A stretch of 64,000 bases of DNA from Halorubrum ruber. GTDB taxonomy: Archaea; Halobacteriota; Halobacteria; Halobacteriales; Haloferacaceae. A model generated the notes under the pieces. The model was given only the letters and a program-made list of their open reading frames with translations, made no database searches and was not told where the DNA came from. Within the stretch, counting starts at the first letter, position 1; each line of letters begins with the position of its first letter. Below, piece after piece: positions 34,739 to 43,972 of the stretch. A program made the translations under genes and the position numbers. The stretch covers positions 1,550,001 through 1,614,000 of the forward strand of contig NZ_CP073695.1 of the NCBI RefSeq assembly GCF_018228765.1, written 5' to 3'.

Positions 34739-35359
34739 TTAAGAAACGAACTTCAGCAGGTCGTCGCGGTTGTGGTCGTGGAACCGGGTCCGCAGACACT
34801 CCTCCAGCGCTTCGATGTCGCCTCGCTTCGCGCAGATAGGGGCCACGCGGTCGGACCACTGCTGCCACGGCGGGTAGAGCCCCAACCGATCACAGATCGC
34901 GTCGAGCCGCTCGTCGACGTCGTCGATCTTGTCGGTCTTGTTGACCGCGACGATGGGCTCGACGCCCACGTCCTTCAAGAAGCCGAACATCTCTACGTCG
35001 TGGGGGATGTTCCCGCGCTCCGCGTGGCGGTCGATGATATCGACCGCGGCCTTCCCGTCCATCACGACGACCCCGGCCAGAATCGAGTCGGCGTTGTCCT
35101 CTAAGTACCGCACGATGTTCGTCTTGATCTGCTCGCGGTGCTCGTCCTCGACGCCGGACATGAAGCCGAAGCCGGGGAGGTCGGTGAACATGAAGCTCTC
35201 GCTGGCCCAGTCGAAGTGATTCGGCTGGCGGGTGACGCCCGGCTTGCCGCCGGTCGAGAAGTCGTGGCCCGTCAACTCGCGCATCAGCGTGGACTTGCCG
35301 ACGTTCGAGCGCCCCACGAGGACGACCTCGGCGTCGCGGTCCGGCCGGTCTTCGAACAT
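34739..35359 (-). CDS. engB: EngB-type GTP-binding protein
   Basis: The 206-residue GTPase has G1 GRSNVGKST (residues 16-24), the G2 threonine in GVTRQPN, G3 DLPGFG, G4 NKTDKID and a later CAKRGD. The family acts in ribosome assembly. The frame stops just after the short direct-repeat region of the adjacent element. There is no operon partner. Confidence 0.93.
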   Translation of the reverse strand: MFEDRPDRDAEVVLVGRSNVGKSTLMRELTGHDFSTGGKPGVTRQPNHFDWASESFMFTDLPGFGFMSGVEDEHREQIKTNIVRYLEDNADSILAGVVVMDGKAAVDIIDRHAERGNIPHDVEMFGFLKDVGVEPIVAVNKTDKIDDVDERLDAICDRLGLYPPWQQWSDRVAPICAKRGDIEALEECLRTRFHDHNRDDLLKFVS

Positions 35360-35429
35360 ACCCGACCGTGCGCGCCTGAGCCGTTTAAAAGGCGCGTCGC
35401 GGAGCGGACCGCGACGCCCCCCGGGCCCC

Positions 35430-35720
35430 TCAGTCGGTCGACGGCGTCATCGACCGGCCCTTGGCGACGCCGTCGGCGATCACCTTATAAATCGCGCCAA
35501 AGATGCCGGCAAAGACGACCACCGCGCCCAAAAGCCCCACGAGCAGACCGAACAGCGCCAGCCCGAAATTCGGCTCCTGCCTGAAGCCGGTCTCGGTCGC
35601 CGCGGCGACCATCCCGCCGCCGACGGCAGCGATGACTTGGCCGACGATCACCACCGCGACGTAGTAGATCATGATTCGGAAGCCGTACGTGATCCCCTCG
35701 GTCACCGAAACGGTGTCCAT
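35430..35720 (-). CDS. Small membrane protein (96 residues), unknown
   Basis: [40 protein letters not shown] and [36 protein letters not shown] form two hydrophobic parts. Start 35720 (MDTVSV) is chosen over one five codons upstream. It is divergent from the cyclo-ligase gene. No known domain is recognised. Confidence 0.65.
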   Translation of the reverse strand: MDTVSVTEGITYGFRIMIYYVAVVIVGQVIAAVGGGMVAAATETGFRQEPNFGLALFGLLVGLLGAVVVFAGIFGAIYKVIADGVAKGRSMTPSTD

Positions 35721-35829
35721 GGGTGCGAAAAACATCAGTCACACATAGTGTTTGCTTCAAGTACATGTAATATCCGGGCGGCTCACCCGTCGGCGGAACG
35801 TTGATGCCCGCGAGCGGACAGGTCGACAC

Positions 35830-36690
35830 ATGGACAAGCAGGCCGTCCGCGAGGCGGTGTGGGACGCCTTCGACGAGGGCGACCAGGCGCGGTTCCCGTT
35901 CCCGCCCCACGACCGGATCCCGAACTTCGCCGGCGCCGACGAGGCAGCGGCGCGGCTCGCGGAAACCGAGGCGTGGGACTCGGCCGCGACGCTGAAGGCC
36001 AACCCGGACGCGCCGCAGCTCCCGGTGCGCCGGGCCGCGCTCCGCGCCGGAAAGACCGTCTACGTCGCGCAGCCGCGGCTCCGCGACCCGGACCCGTTCC
36101 TCCGGCTCGATCCAGCCGAGATACCGCCCGACGAGATCGACGACGCCACCACCGTCTCCGGAATCTCCGAGTATGGGACGCCGACCGCGCCCGAAGCCGT
36201 CGCGCACGTCGACCTGATCGTCGCCGGCTCCGTCGGCGTGACGACCGACGGCGCCCGGATCGGGAAAGGCGAGGGGTACAGCGACTTGGAGTGGGCGGTC
36301 CTCCGCGAGCTCGACGCGGTCGACAGCGAGGCGCAACGCGCCTCTGGCAGCGAGGGACGGAGTCCCTCGGGCAACCGGGCTCCGCCCGGTGACAGCCGGA
36401 CGCAGTCCGGCGATGCCGACACGACGGTCGCGACGACCGTCCACGAGCTCTCCGTCCTCGACGGGCCCGAGTCAGCGGTCGGCGCCGCCGCCGACCTCCC
36501 CGACTCCGACGACGACCTCCCAGAGCCTGACGCCCACGACGTGCCCCTCGACCTCGTCGTCACGCCGGCGCGAACGATTCGGACCGACACGCCGTACGCG
36601 CGGCCGGATGGTGTCGACTGGGACGCGCTCGACGCGGAGAAGCTGTCGGAAATCCCCGTCCTCGCGGAACGGGCGCCGGAAGAGAAGTGA
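35830..36690 (+). CDS. 5-formyltetrahydrofolate cyclo-ligase
   Basis: The 286-residue protein matches the MTHFS family, which converts 5-formyl-THF to 5,10-methenyl-THF. Visible motifs are FPFPPHDRIPNFAGADEAAARL, TLKANPDAPQLPVR, and VGVTTDGARIGKGEGYSDLEWA (nucleotide/folate loop). The C-terminus has VVTPARTIRT. Residues about 167-195 (QRASGSEGRSPSGNR...) are an unusual in-frame insertion encoded by four consecutive DNA hairpins, and make it longer than typical. ATG 35830 follows an AT-rich leader. Confidence 0.88.
   Translation: MDKQAVREAVWDAFDEGDQARFPFPPHDRIPNFAGADEAAARLAETEAWDSAATLKANPDAPQLPVRRAALRAGKTVYVAQPRLRDPDPFLRLDPAEIPPDEIDDATTVSGISEYGTPTAPEAVAHVDLIVAGSVGVTTDGARIGKGEGYSDLEWAVLRELDAVDSEAQRASGSEGRSPSGNRAPPGDSRTQSGDADTTVATTVHELSVLDGPESAVGAAADLPDSDDDLPEPDAHDVPLDLVVTPARTIRTDTPYARPDGVDWDALDAEKLSEIPVLAERAPEEK
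36328..36411 (+). repeat. Four tandem short hairpins inside the cyclo-ligase gene
   Basis: The palindromes are GAGGCGC aac GCGCCTC (36328-36344), CGAGGGAC gga GTCCCTCG (36351-36369), ACCGGGC tcc GCCCGGT (36374-36390) and GCCGGAC gca GTCCGGC (36395-36411). Each has a 7-8 bp perfect stem, a 3-nt loop and its own stem sequence, spaced 21-23 nt apart. They lie in frame in a linker and encode G/S/R/P-rich residues. Confidence 0.9.
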
Positions 36691-36894
36691 TTAGTCCGCG
36701 TGTTGCGGAGTCGGCGCGGACCGCTCTGACCGGTGGTCGGCGACGTGGCCGCACTCCGGACAGACGACGGTGCGCTCGTCGCCGTCGCTGACGACGAGCC
36801 ATCCGTCCGACAGGGCGCTCTCGAAGCGACACTCCGGGCAGAAGAGGACCGACTTCCCGCGGGAGGGCGGGGAACCGCTGGCGTCTGCGTTCAT
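36691..36894 (-). CDS. Small zinc-ribbon protein (67 residues)
   Basis: The protein has two CPEC knuckles: LFCPECRFES and VVCPECGHVADH, separated by GWLVVSDGDERT. It resembles haloarchaeal one-ribbon proteins (DUF8106-like), but that name is a guess. It is convergent with the cyclo-ligase gene and starts one base after it. The next 237 bases (36895-37131) are AT-rich and hold no gene I can support. Confidence 0.7.
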   Translation of the reverse strand: MNADASGSPPSRGKSVLFCPECRFESALSDGWLVVSDGDERTVVCPECGHVADHRSERSAPTPQHAD

Positions 36895-37131
36895 GGGAAC
36901 CGGTAGGTGCCGGAGCTATAAGGGTCTTGTTCGACCTGATCGTTCAGTATGATCGGGTTTCACACGCGTGTATGTCACGCGTTTTCAGGGATAATAGATC
37001 GATTATTTCAGAATTTAGAAGAATATTGATCGATATCTATCACCATCGTTCGGGAGTGTCCGACCGCTCGCGTCATCGGACCACTCGCGTCGATCTGATC
37101 GTTCGCGTCGGGCGTCTCGTGTGTCCGCGAG

Positions 37132-38226
37132 CTACCGCGCCAAGGGCATATTGTAGCTCGTCTCCTCGTCCATCACGTACTCCCAGGTGGCCTCGCACTC
37201 GCAGGACACCTGCTCGAAGACGCTCGGGTCCTGCCGCTTGTCGAAGTCTTTGATCGCGGTCTGGACGCGGTCGTCGCACTCGCCGCAGTTGTGCGCGCCG
37301 CGGTCGGAGCCGTGGCCGACCGGGTCGGAGACGACGATGGCGTCGACGTCGGCGGTCTCTTCTAAGACGTGCGCGACCGACCAGAGCCACGGCGGCCGGT
37401 AGCCCCCCTCGAAGAACAGCTCGTCGACCATCGTGTACCGCTGGACGTTCGTCGGGTTCATCGAGACGGTGTGACAGCCGTCGACGTCGGCGCAGCGGCG
37501 GATCGAGTCGATCATGTCGGCGGCCGCTTCCGGCTCCGCGAGGAACGGCGGCTTCATCAGGAGGTACGCCTTGATCCCCACGTCGGCGTCGAACTCGTCG
37601 TCGGCCGCGGCCGCCTCCGCGCAGGCGTCCTCGAAGTCGGCGAAGTCGAAGTACTTGTTCACGCAGTCGTGGCGCACCCGGTCCGTCGCGGTCTCTAACC
37701 CGACCGCCACGTCGGTGGCGATGCCGTGGTCCGCGAAGTCCGCGATCTTCTCGCGGTCGACGAAGTCCGGCAGCGACTCGACGACGATCCGGTCGCGGTC
37801 CGCGAACGTCTCGGCGATGGCTCGGCGAGTCTCCGCCGGCACCTCGCGCTCGTCGAGGAAGGAGCCGGAGGTGTAGATCTTGATCAGCTCGGCCGGCTCG
37901 TCCGCCTCCTCCGCCTCGTGGTCGAGGCACGCGTCGATCTGCGTCATGAGGTCCTCGTGGGCGACGCTGCCGCCCTCGACCGACTCGGCGACGTAGCCGC
38001 ACATCGTACAGCCGCCGGCGCGGGCCCACCGGCAGCCGCCTGTGTTCAGGATGATCGTGAGGGAGTTCACCACGCCGTCGGGCGTGTTGTCCTCGTCGAT
38101 CCACACGCGGGTGGGCTCCGTCGGGTCGTACGTCTCCGAGCGCTCGGCGCGGATGTCGCGCATCACGGCGTTGTGCGCGTCCATCCCGCGCCCCTGCTCG
38201 TACGCGTCGGGGCTCGGCTTGCTCAT
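37132..38226 (-). CDS. RaSEA, archaeosine-synthesis radical SAM protein
   Basis: The 364-residue protein has the radical-SAM cysteines in CRWARAGGCTMCGY and conserved IKIYTSGSFLDEREVP, GLETATD and MKPPFLAEPEA. This matches RaSEA, the partner of ArcS in forming archaeosine at tRNA G15. C-terminal cysteines (HNCGECD, VSCECEATWEY) look like a zinc or auxiliary cluster site. Start 38226 (MSKPSPDAYEQGRGMD) is chosen, because the upstream 54 codons are not family-like. Confidence 0.88.
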   Translation of the reverse strand: MSKPSPDAYEQGRGMDAHNAVMRDIRAERSETYDPTEPTRVWIDEDNTPDGVVNSLTIILNTGGCRWARAGGCTMCGYVAESVEGGSVAHEDLMTQIDACLDHEAEEADEPAELIKIYTSGSFLDEREVPAETRRAIAETFADRDRIVVESLPDFVDREKIADFADHGIATDVAVGLETATDRVRHDCVNKYFDFADFEDACAEAAAADDEFDADVGIKAYLLMKPPFLAEPEAAADMIDSIRRCADVDGCHTVSMNPTNVQRYTMVDELFFEGGYRPPWLWSVAHVLEETADVDAIVVSDPVGHGSDRGAHNCGECDDRVQTAIKDFDKRQDPSVFEQVSCECEATWEYVMDEETSYNMPLAR

Positions 38227-38407
38227 TGTCGGGGGAAGCGCCCGAGCGCGTAAAGCGGTGTCGTCATCGCGGACCGGCCCTGTCCCGTCGTTCCGGGATC
38301 GCGGTTCCGGATAGATGGTTCGAGTAGCGTTGTAAAAAGTCCCGTCAATATAAATATATACTAATCTATAGAAAGATTTTATAAACACCGCTAAGTGGAA
38401 GAAACTG

Positions 38408-40345
38408 ATGTCACGGGACCGTGACTACGGACGGCGTGACGTGCTTCGAGCGGGAGGAATCGTACTCGGCGGGTCGCTCGTTTCCGGGTCGGCGACGGCC
38501 GCGGGCGGCGACGGGTCGACGACGCTGACGCTTCTGTCGTACAACGACATTCAGACCGCGGCCGCGGAGGACAAGAAGTTCCCGCGGTTAGTGACGCTCA
38601 TCGAACAGCGCCGGGCGGCGGCCGACGGCCCCGTCGTCGTGGTCGGCGGCGGCGACGAGGTGGGACCGCACGCGCTCAGCCCGATCTCGCAGTGGCGCGC
38701 GCCGGTGGACGTCCTCAACAAGGTCGGGCCGGACGCCGACGTGATCGGCAACCACGAGTTCGACTACGGCTTCGACGCCATCTCGAACGTCACGGAAGAC
38801 TCCGAGTTCCCGTGGCTCGCCACGAACCTCGTCGACAGCGAGACGGGCGAGGCGTTCGACGGCACCGAGTCGGAGCGGATCGTCGAGCGCGGCGGCGTCA
38901 AGGTCGGCCTCATCGGCCTCGCCGACGAGGGCGCGACGACCGGGAAGACGAACATCGACTTCGAGGCGGAGGGCGTCACTATCGAGGACTTCACCGAGAC
39001 CGGCCCCGCCGAGGCGAAGCGGCTCAAGGAAGAGGAGGACGTTGACGCCGTCGTCGCGCTCGCGCACACCGGGATCGACGACGCGGAGAACCTCGCCGAG
39101 GCCGACGCGGACGACGATATCGACGTCGTGGTCGTCGGCGACGACGAGCAGTTCTACCCGCCCGAGGCGGTCGACGGGTCGATCATCTCCGAGGCGCGAG
39201 CCCGCGCGGCCTACCTCAGCGAGATCGAACTGACGATCGAGGGCGGCGAGGTGACCGCGTTTGACGGGCAGTTGATCGAGGTCACCGACGACATCGAGAA
39301 GGACCCGACCGCGTCGAGCATCATCAACGACTACCGCGCGGACGTGGGGCTCGACGAGGTGATCGTGGAGGCCGAGACGCCGCTCGACGCGACGTTCGGC
39401 TCGAACTACCACCGCGAGACCGGCTACGGCAACCTGATCACGGACGCGATGCGCGACCGCGCCGAGGCCGACGTCGCGATCACGAACGCGGGCGGTATCC
39501 GCTCGGACTCGGTGTACGGACCCGGCGAGATCACCGGCGGCGACATCTTCAACACGCTGCCGTTCCCGAACACGCTCGTCACGGTCGAGCTGACGGGCGA
39601 GGAGCTGGTCGAGACCTTAGCGAGCCAGATCGTTACGCTGGAGAGCGGCACCGGACAGGACCTCGGCGAGGAGATCTCTCAACAGACCAGCGGCGTGCGC
39701 TTCGAGTGGGTCCCCCACGAGGGCGTCGACGAGCAGATTCGGGACGTGCGCGTCGGCGGTGAGCCGCTCGACCCCGACGGGACCTACGATGTCGCCGTCA
39801 ACAGCTTCATGGCCAACGGCGGGAGCGGCTACCCGCTCGAAGACAAGCCCGTGATCGAGGCGACCGACGAGCTGCTGGTGACGCTCGTCGTCGACTACCT
39901 GCGAGAGCGCGACACCGTCGCGCCGGAGCCCGAGGGTCGGGCGCAGCGCGTCGACCGCGACCTCCCCGACGCGTCGGTCACCGTCGACGGGAACGGCAAG
40001 GTCGTCACCCAGTTCGACGCGCCCGACGATGTCCAGTCGGTCGCCGACGACACCGTCGCCGTGTGGACGCCCGACGGCGAGCACGTCGACGCGGAGCACG
40101 TCGCCTTCGGCGAGGGAGACGAGACCCTCGTCGTCCGCCTCGACGACGGCGACCTCGCGGACACGATCGAAGACGCGGCCGACGGCGACGAAGTCTCGCT
40201 TAACCTCTACGCCGAGTACGAGTCGAGCGAGTACGACCACGTTTACTTCGAGCGCTCGCGGCTGAACGCCGACGTGGCGGCGACCGTGCGACGTCGGGGT
40301 CGCGGCGCTTCCGGACGCGGCCGCGCCGCTCCGCCCGGGCGCTGA
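38408..40345 (+). CDS. Tat-exported 5'-nucleotidase / metallophosphatase family protein
   Basis: The 645-residue protein has a Tat signal (YGRRDVLRAGGIVLGG), an N-terminal metallophosphatase domain, and a C-terminal 5'-nucleotidase domain with GNLITDAMR, ITNAGGIRSD and GGDIFNTLPFPNTL. Metal-site motifs partly differ from UshA: NDIQ instead of NDxH and VGDDEQ instead of VGGHxQ, while GGD, GNHEFD and AHTG are kept. An extra acidic C-terminal domain (about 510-645) follows. It may hydrolyse nucleotides outside the cell. Activity is uncertain given the ligand changes. Confidence 0.85.
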   Translation: MSRDRDYGRRDVLRAGGIVLGGSLVSGSATAAGGDGSTTLTLLSYNDIQTAAAEDKKFPRLVTLIEQRRAAADGPVVVVGGGDEVGPHALSPISQWRAPVDVLNKVGPDADVIGNHEFDYGFDAISNVTEDSEFPWLATNLVDSETGEAFDGTESERIVERGGVKVGLIGLADEGATTGKTNIDFEAEGVTIEDFTETGPAEAKRLKEEEDVDAVVALAHTGIDDAENLAEADADDDIDVVVVGDDEQFYPPEAVDGSIISEARARAAYLSEIELTIEGGEVTAFDGQLIEVTDDIEKDPTASSIINDYRADVGLDEVIVEAETPLDATFGSNYHRETGYGNLITDAMRDRAEADVAITNAGGIRSDSVYGPGEITGGDIFNTLPFPNTLVTVELTGEELVETLASQIVTLESGTGQDLGEEISQQTSGVRFEWVPHEGVDEQIRDVRVGGEPLDPDGTYDVAVNSFMANGGSGYPLEDKPVIEATDELLVTLVVDYLRERDTVAPEPEGRAQRVDRDLPDASVTVDGNGKVVTQFDAPDDVQSVADDTVAVWTPDGEHVDAEHVAFGEGDETLVVRLDDGDLADTIEDAADGDEVSLNLYAEYESSEYDHVYFERSRLNADVAATVRRRGRGASGRGRAAPPGR

Positions 40346-40399
40346 CGCCGACGACGCGCCCGGTTCAGCGGCACTCCCGGCTCGCCGACGTCGGAGGGA

Positions 40400-40882
40400 T
40401 CAACGCTCGGCCTCGCGGTCGTTCGCCGACGCCGGCCCGCGGCCACGAACGACCGCGACCGCCGCTCCGATCACCGCGCCGCCCGCGTTGACGGCGGCGT
40501 CGCCCCACGCGAACGAGCGCCACGGGATCGGCGCCTGGACGAGTTCGATCCCGAACCCGAACGCGACCGCGACGGCCGCCGCGAGGAGCGGGCCAAGCCG
40601 GAACTCCAGAGTCACCGGAACGAGCAGGGCGGCGAGCACAGCGTAGCCGACGAGGTGAAACGGATCGGTGAGACCGATTCCGGCGGGGAGGACGTCGAGG
40701 GCGCCGGCGAGCGCGCCGCCGCCTCCGCCGGACGACGACGGAACCGGAACCACCGATCCGACGAACACGACGAGCGCGAACGCGAGCGCCCTCGTTCGGT
40801 CGCGGGCGGTCAGCTCCGGGGCGCGGGCGGTCGGCTCCGGGCCGCGTCCGGTCGCCCGCGGCCGCTCGTCTCGGTCGGTCAC
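40400..40882 (-). CDS. VanZ-like family membrane protein
   Basis: The 160-residue protein has four hydrophobic segments and the VanZ-like signature DPFHLVGYAVLAALL and EFR...GFGIELVQAPIPWRSFAWGDAAVNAGGA. It has a long acidic/Arg-containing N-terminus. The function is unknown for most members. Confidence 0.8.
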   Translation of the reverse strand: MTDRDERPRATGRGPEPTARAPELTARDRTRALAFALVVFVGSVVPVPSSSGGGGGALAGALDVLPAGIGLTDPFHLVGYAVLAALLVPVTLEFRLGPLLAAAVAVAFGFGIELVQAPIPWRSFAWGDAAVNAGGAVIGAAVAVVRGRGPASANDREAER

Positions 40883-41145
40883 GGTCGCGCTTCGTCTCGC
40901 CGCTAATTATGGGCTGCGGCTTCGGGAGATTCGGCTACTGACCCGTGATACCGACCGAAACCGGTCGTTCACACCACGACGTTGCCGAGCGATGTGTGTT
41001 GTTCACACACCGCCGCTGTCTCCGAATATTTCCGCGGCGGACGGGCGCTTTATTTATAAACATCGGCCGGACGACACGCCCCGTTCCGTAACCGGTACTA
41101 GTTGCGTTCAGAGGTGAACAACTAACACGCTGTGGGCCCACTATA
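40883..41145. promoter_or_regulatory. AOR upstream region with TATA box and inverted repeats
   Basis: TTTATTTATAAA at 41049-41060 is a strong TATA-like element 86 nt before the AOR start, so the mRNA would have a leader. GTTCA gagg TGAAC (41106-41119) lies in that leader. Upstream are TGTGTG ttgtt CACACA (40993-41009) and two copies of TTCACAC (40969 and 41003). They may be regulator sites. No protein gene is visible in the 263 bases. Confidence 0.5.
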
Positions 41146-43092
41146 ATGAACGAGCATTACATGACTGAAATGGGCGGCTACAGAGACCGTGTGGCACAGG
41201 TCGATCTCGGCGGTGGCGAGGTCAGCTACCGCGGGATCGACGACGAGGACGCGGAGAAGTACATCGGCGCGCGCGGGCTCGGCGTCAAGTACGTCTTCGA
41301 TAAGGGTCCCGACGTGGACCCGCTCGGACCGGAGAACCGACTGGCGTTCATGACGGGGCCGCTGACGGGTACCCAGACCGTGATGAGCGGTCGGATCGCC
41401 TTGGTGACGAAGTCCCCGCTGACGGGGACGGTCACCGACTCGCACCACGGCGGCTGGTCCGGCGCGCGGCTCAAGTGGGCCGGGCTCGACGGCATCCTGC
41501 TCGACGGCGCGAGCGACGAGCCGGTCTACCTGTTCGTCGAGGACGGCGACGTGGAGGTACGCGACGCCTCCCACCTCTGGGGCCAGGGCGTCCACGACAC
41601 GATCGACCAGCTCGGCGAGGAGGTCGACGGGAAGGTCGGCCGCGACGTCTCCGTGATGGCGATCGGCCAGGGCGGCGAGAACGAGGTGCGCTACGGCTGC
41701 GTCATCAACGAGGACGACCGCGCCTCGGGCCGCGGCGGCACCGGCGCCGTGATGGGCTCGAAGAACGTGAAGGCGGTCGTCGTGAAGTCGGGCACCGACA
41801 TGCCCAAGCCCGCCGACCCGGAGACCTTCCAGGAGGGCTACCAGCAGGCGATGGAGGTCATCCGCGAGTCCGACGTCACCGCGCCCAACGAGGGCGGGCT
41901 CTCGATGTACGGGACGAACGTCCTGATGAACGCGACCGAGGAGATGGACGGGCTCCCGACGAAGAACGCGCAGCACACCTCCACGGAGGCGTACAGCGAG
42001 ACCGACGGCATCGACGTGCAGGCCGAGCGCGTCTCCGGCGAGAACGTCCGCGAGAACATCCTCGTCGACGAGCCGACCTGTCACTCCTGTCCGGTGGCGT
42101 GTAAGAAGGAGGTCGAGGTCGACGTGACCCACAAGGGCGAGGACCTGAACGTCCGCATGGAGTCGTACGAGTACGAGTCCGCGTGGGCACTCGGCCCGAA
42201 CTCCGGCCACGACGACCGCGACGAGATCGCGGTCATGCTCGACCGGTGTAACGACCTCGGCATCGACACCATCGAGACGGGCAACATGATGGCGATGGCG
42301 ATGGAGATGAGCGAGGAGGGCAAACTGGAGGGCGTCGGCCACCTCGACTGGGGCGACTCCGAGACGATGATCGACCTCATCGAGGAGATCGGCCACCGCT
42401 CCAGCGACCTCGGCGACCTCCTCGCGGAGGGCCCCGAGCGCGTCGCCGACGCGAAGGACGCGCACGGCAACAAGCTCTCCGTCAAGGGCCAGACGATGGC
42501 CGCCTACGACCCGCGCTGCATGAAGGGCATGGGGATCGCGTACGCGACCTCCAACCGCGGCGCCTGCCACCTGCGCGGGTACACGCCGGCCGCCGAGATC
42601 CTCGGCATCCCGGAGAAGGTCGACCCGTACGAGTGGGAGGGGAAAGGCGAGCTCACCGCCACCTTCCAGGACCTCCACGCGGTGTCGGACTCGTTCGACA
42701 TCTGTAAGTTCAGCGCGTTCGCGGAGGGAATCGAGGAGTACGTGCTCCAGTACAACGGCATGACCGGCCGCGACCTCTCGGAGGACGAGCTGTTCGAGGC
42801 CGGCGAGCGCGTGTACAACCTCGAACGCTACTTCAACAACCTCGCCGGCTTCGACGGCGCGGACGACACGCTGCCGAACCGGTTCATCGAGGGGCACCCG
42901 GACGCCATTCCCGGCACGGGCGCCAGCGAGGGCGAACTCGTCGAACTCGACCAGCTGAAGGCCGAGTACTACGAGACCCGCGACTGGGTCGACGGCGTCG
43001 TCCCCGACGAGAAGCTCGAGGAGCTCGGCATCGACATCGGCCCCGGAACCGGCGTTTCCGCCGGCGACTCCGCGGCACCGGCCGACGACTGA
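41146..43092 (+). CDS. Aldehyde:ferredoxin oxidoreductase family protein (tungstopterin)
   Basis: The 648-residue protein matches AOR enzymes that oxidise aldehydes with ferredoxin, using tungsten-bispterin and a [4Fe-4S] cluster. The N-terminal pterin-binding domain has GARGLGVKYVFD and TGPLTGTQTVMSGRIALVTKSPLTGTVTDSHHGG. The cluster ligands are in CHSCPVACKKEV (C-x2-C-x3-C) with a fourth in FDICKFSAF. EYESAWALGPNSG is also conserved. ATG 41146 is used. An in-frame ATG at 41161 (MTEMGGYRD) is an alternative. Confidence 0.93.
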   Translation: MNEHYMTEMGGYRDRVAQVDLGGGEVSYRGIDDEDAEKYIGARGLGVKYVFDKGPDVDPLGPENRLAFMTGPLTGTQTVMSGRIALVTKSPLTGTVTDSHHGGWSGARLKWAGLDGILLDGASDEPVYLFVEDGDVEVRDASHLWGQGVHDTIDQLGEEVDGKVGRDVSVMAIGQGGENEVRYGCVINEDDRASGRGGTGAVMGSKNVKAVVVKSGTDMPKPADPETFQEGYQQAMEVIRESDVTAPNEGGLSMYGTNVLMNATEEMDGLPTKNAQHTSTEAYSETDGIDVQAERVSGENVRENILVDEPTCHSCPVACKKEVEVDVTHKGEDLNVRMESYEYESAWALGPNSGHDDRDEIAVMLDRCNDLGIDTIETGNMMAMAMEMSEEGKLEGVGHLDWGDSETMIDLIEEIGHRSSDLGDLLAEGPERVADAKDAHGNKLSVKGQTMAAYDPRCMKGMGIAYATSNRGACHLRGYTPAAEILGIPEKVDPYEWEGKGELTATFQDLHAVSDSFDICKFSAFAEGIEEYVLQYNGMTGRDLSEDELFEAGERVYNLERYFNNLAGFDGADDTLPNRFIEGHPDAIPGTGASEGELVELDQLKAEYYETRDWVDGVVPDEKLEELGIDIGPGTGVSAGDSAAPADD

Positions 43093-43186
43093 GCGAGACC
43101 GCACCGCGAACGCGGTCCGCTCCGCGCTCGCGGTCCGCCCGCACGGTCCGGTTATTTTTAAGTGAATTCCGGCGGTAGCGCCGTCC

Positions 43187-43525
43187 ATGGCGCACGACCC
43201 GCTCTCGCCCTCCGAAGCCCTCCGCACGCCGATCGGTGCCGTCCTCGCGTCCGTGAGTCTCCTCGTGTTCGTGTACTCGATCCTGATCGTCGGACAGATC
43301 CTGTTCGGCGTCTGGGTCGTCCTCGTGCTCGCCGCGGGGCCGTACCTCTCGTACCGGCTGCTCGCCGCGCTCGATTCGCTGGCCGACGGCGCGCAGCGGA
43401 TCGCCGACGCCCGCGAGCGCGAGGTCCGAGGCGACGACGGGGCGCGGTTCGACCGCCCCGTCGACCGCGACGCCTCTGAGACGCGCGAGCGGTCCGGGGA
43501 GCGCGCGACCGAGCGCGAGCGCTGA
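43187..43525 (+). CDS. Small membrane protein (112 residues), unknown
   Basis: Two hydrophobic segments (VLASVSLLVFVYSILIVGQILFGVWVVLVLAAG) are followed by a charged tail rich in Arg, Asp and Glu (DGARFDRPVDRDASETRERS). It has no recognised domain. It is 94 bp after AOR and 38 bp before a second small membrane gene, so the two may be co-transcribed. Confidence 0.7.
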   Translation: MAHDPLSPSEALRTPIGAVLASVSLLVFVYSILIVGQILFGVWVVLVLAAGPYLSYRLLAALDSLADGAQRIADAREREVRGDDGARFDRPVDRDASETRERSGERATERER

Positions 43526-43563
43526 CGCGACCGTTTATCTCCCCTCGCCACGACCGGACGGGC

Positions 43564-43932
43564 ATGAACTGGCGACTCGTCGCGACGGTGGGCGTCGGAG
43601 TGACCGCGTTCCTGGTCGCGGCCGCTGGCGTCACGGAACTGCTCGGGGCGTCGATCGAGTTCTCCGCGCTCGTCGGGCTCCCGGTCGGGGTCCTCGTCGG
43701 CGCCGCGTCCGCGGCCGCGACGCGGCTCCGACTCTGGAAGAATCCGGGCGCTCGCCCCGCGCTGCTCGGCGTCGCCGCGGTCGGCCACGCCGTCCTCGCC
43801 CTCGCGGCCGCCTCGTACGCGATCTCGTCGGTCCGGGGCTTCGTAACCGTCGAGCGCGCGCTCGTCATCGCCCTCCTCGTCGGCGTCGTCGTCTTCGCGC
43901 TCGCGAGGCGCAGCCCGGACCGGTTCGACTGA
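43564..43932 (+). CDS. Small membrane protein (122 residues), unknown
   Basis: It has about four hydrophobic segments (LVATVGVGVTAFLVAAAGV, FSALVGLPVGVLVGAAS, LLGVAAVGHAVLALAAASYA, RALVIALLVGVVVFALA). The start is MNWRLVATVG. No domain is recognised. It converges with azlD. Confidence 0.7.
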   Translation: MNWRLVATVGVGVTAFLVAAAGVTELLGASIEFSALVGLPVGVLVGAASAAATRLRLWKNPGARPALLGVAAVGHAVLALAAASYAISSVRGFVTVERALVIALLVGVVVFALARRSPDRFD

Positions 43933-43972
43933 CTCGGGCCAGTTTCTCCGGTCCGGAGTCGCTTCGCGCCCC

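Noticed and set aside
36895-37131. AT-rich spacer with palindrome ACACGCGTGT at 36962-36971
   Set aside because: A short palindrome alone does not support a site, and no gene or hairpin cluster is seen.
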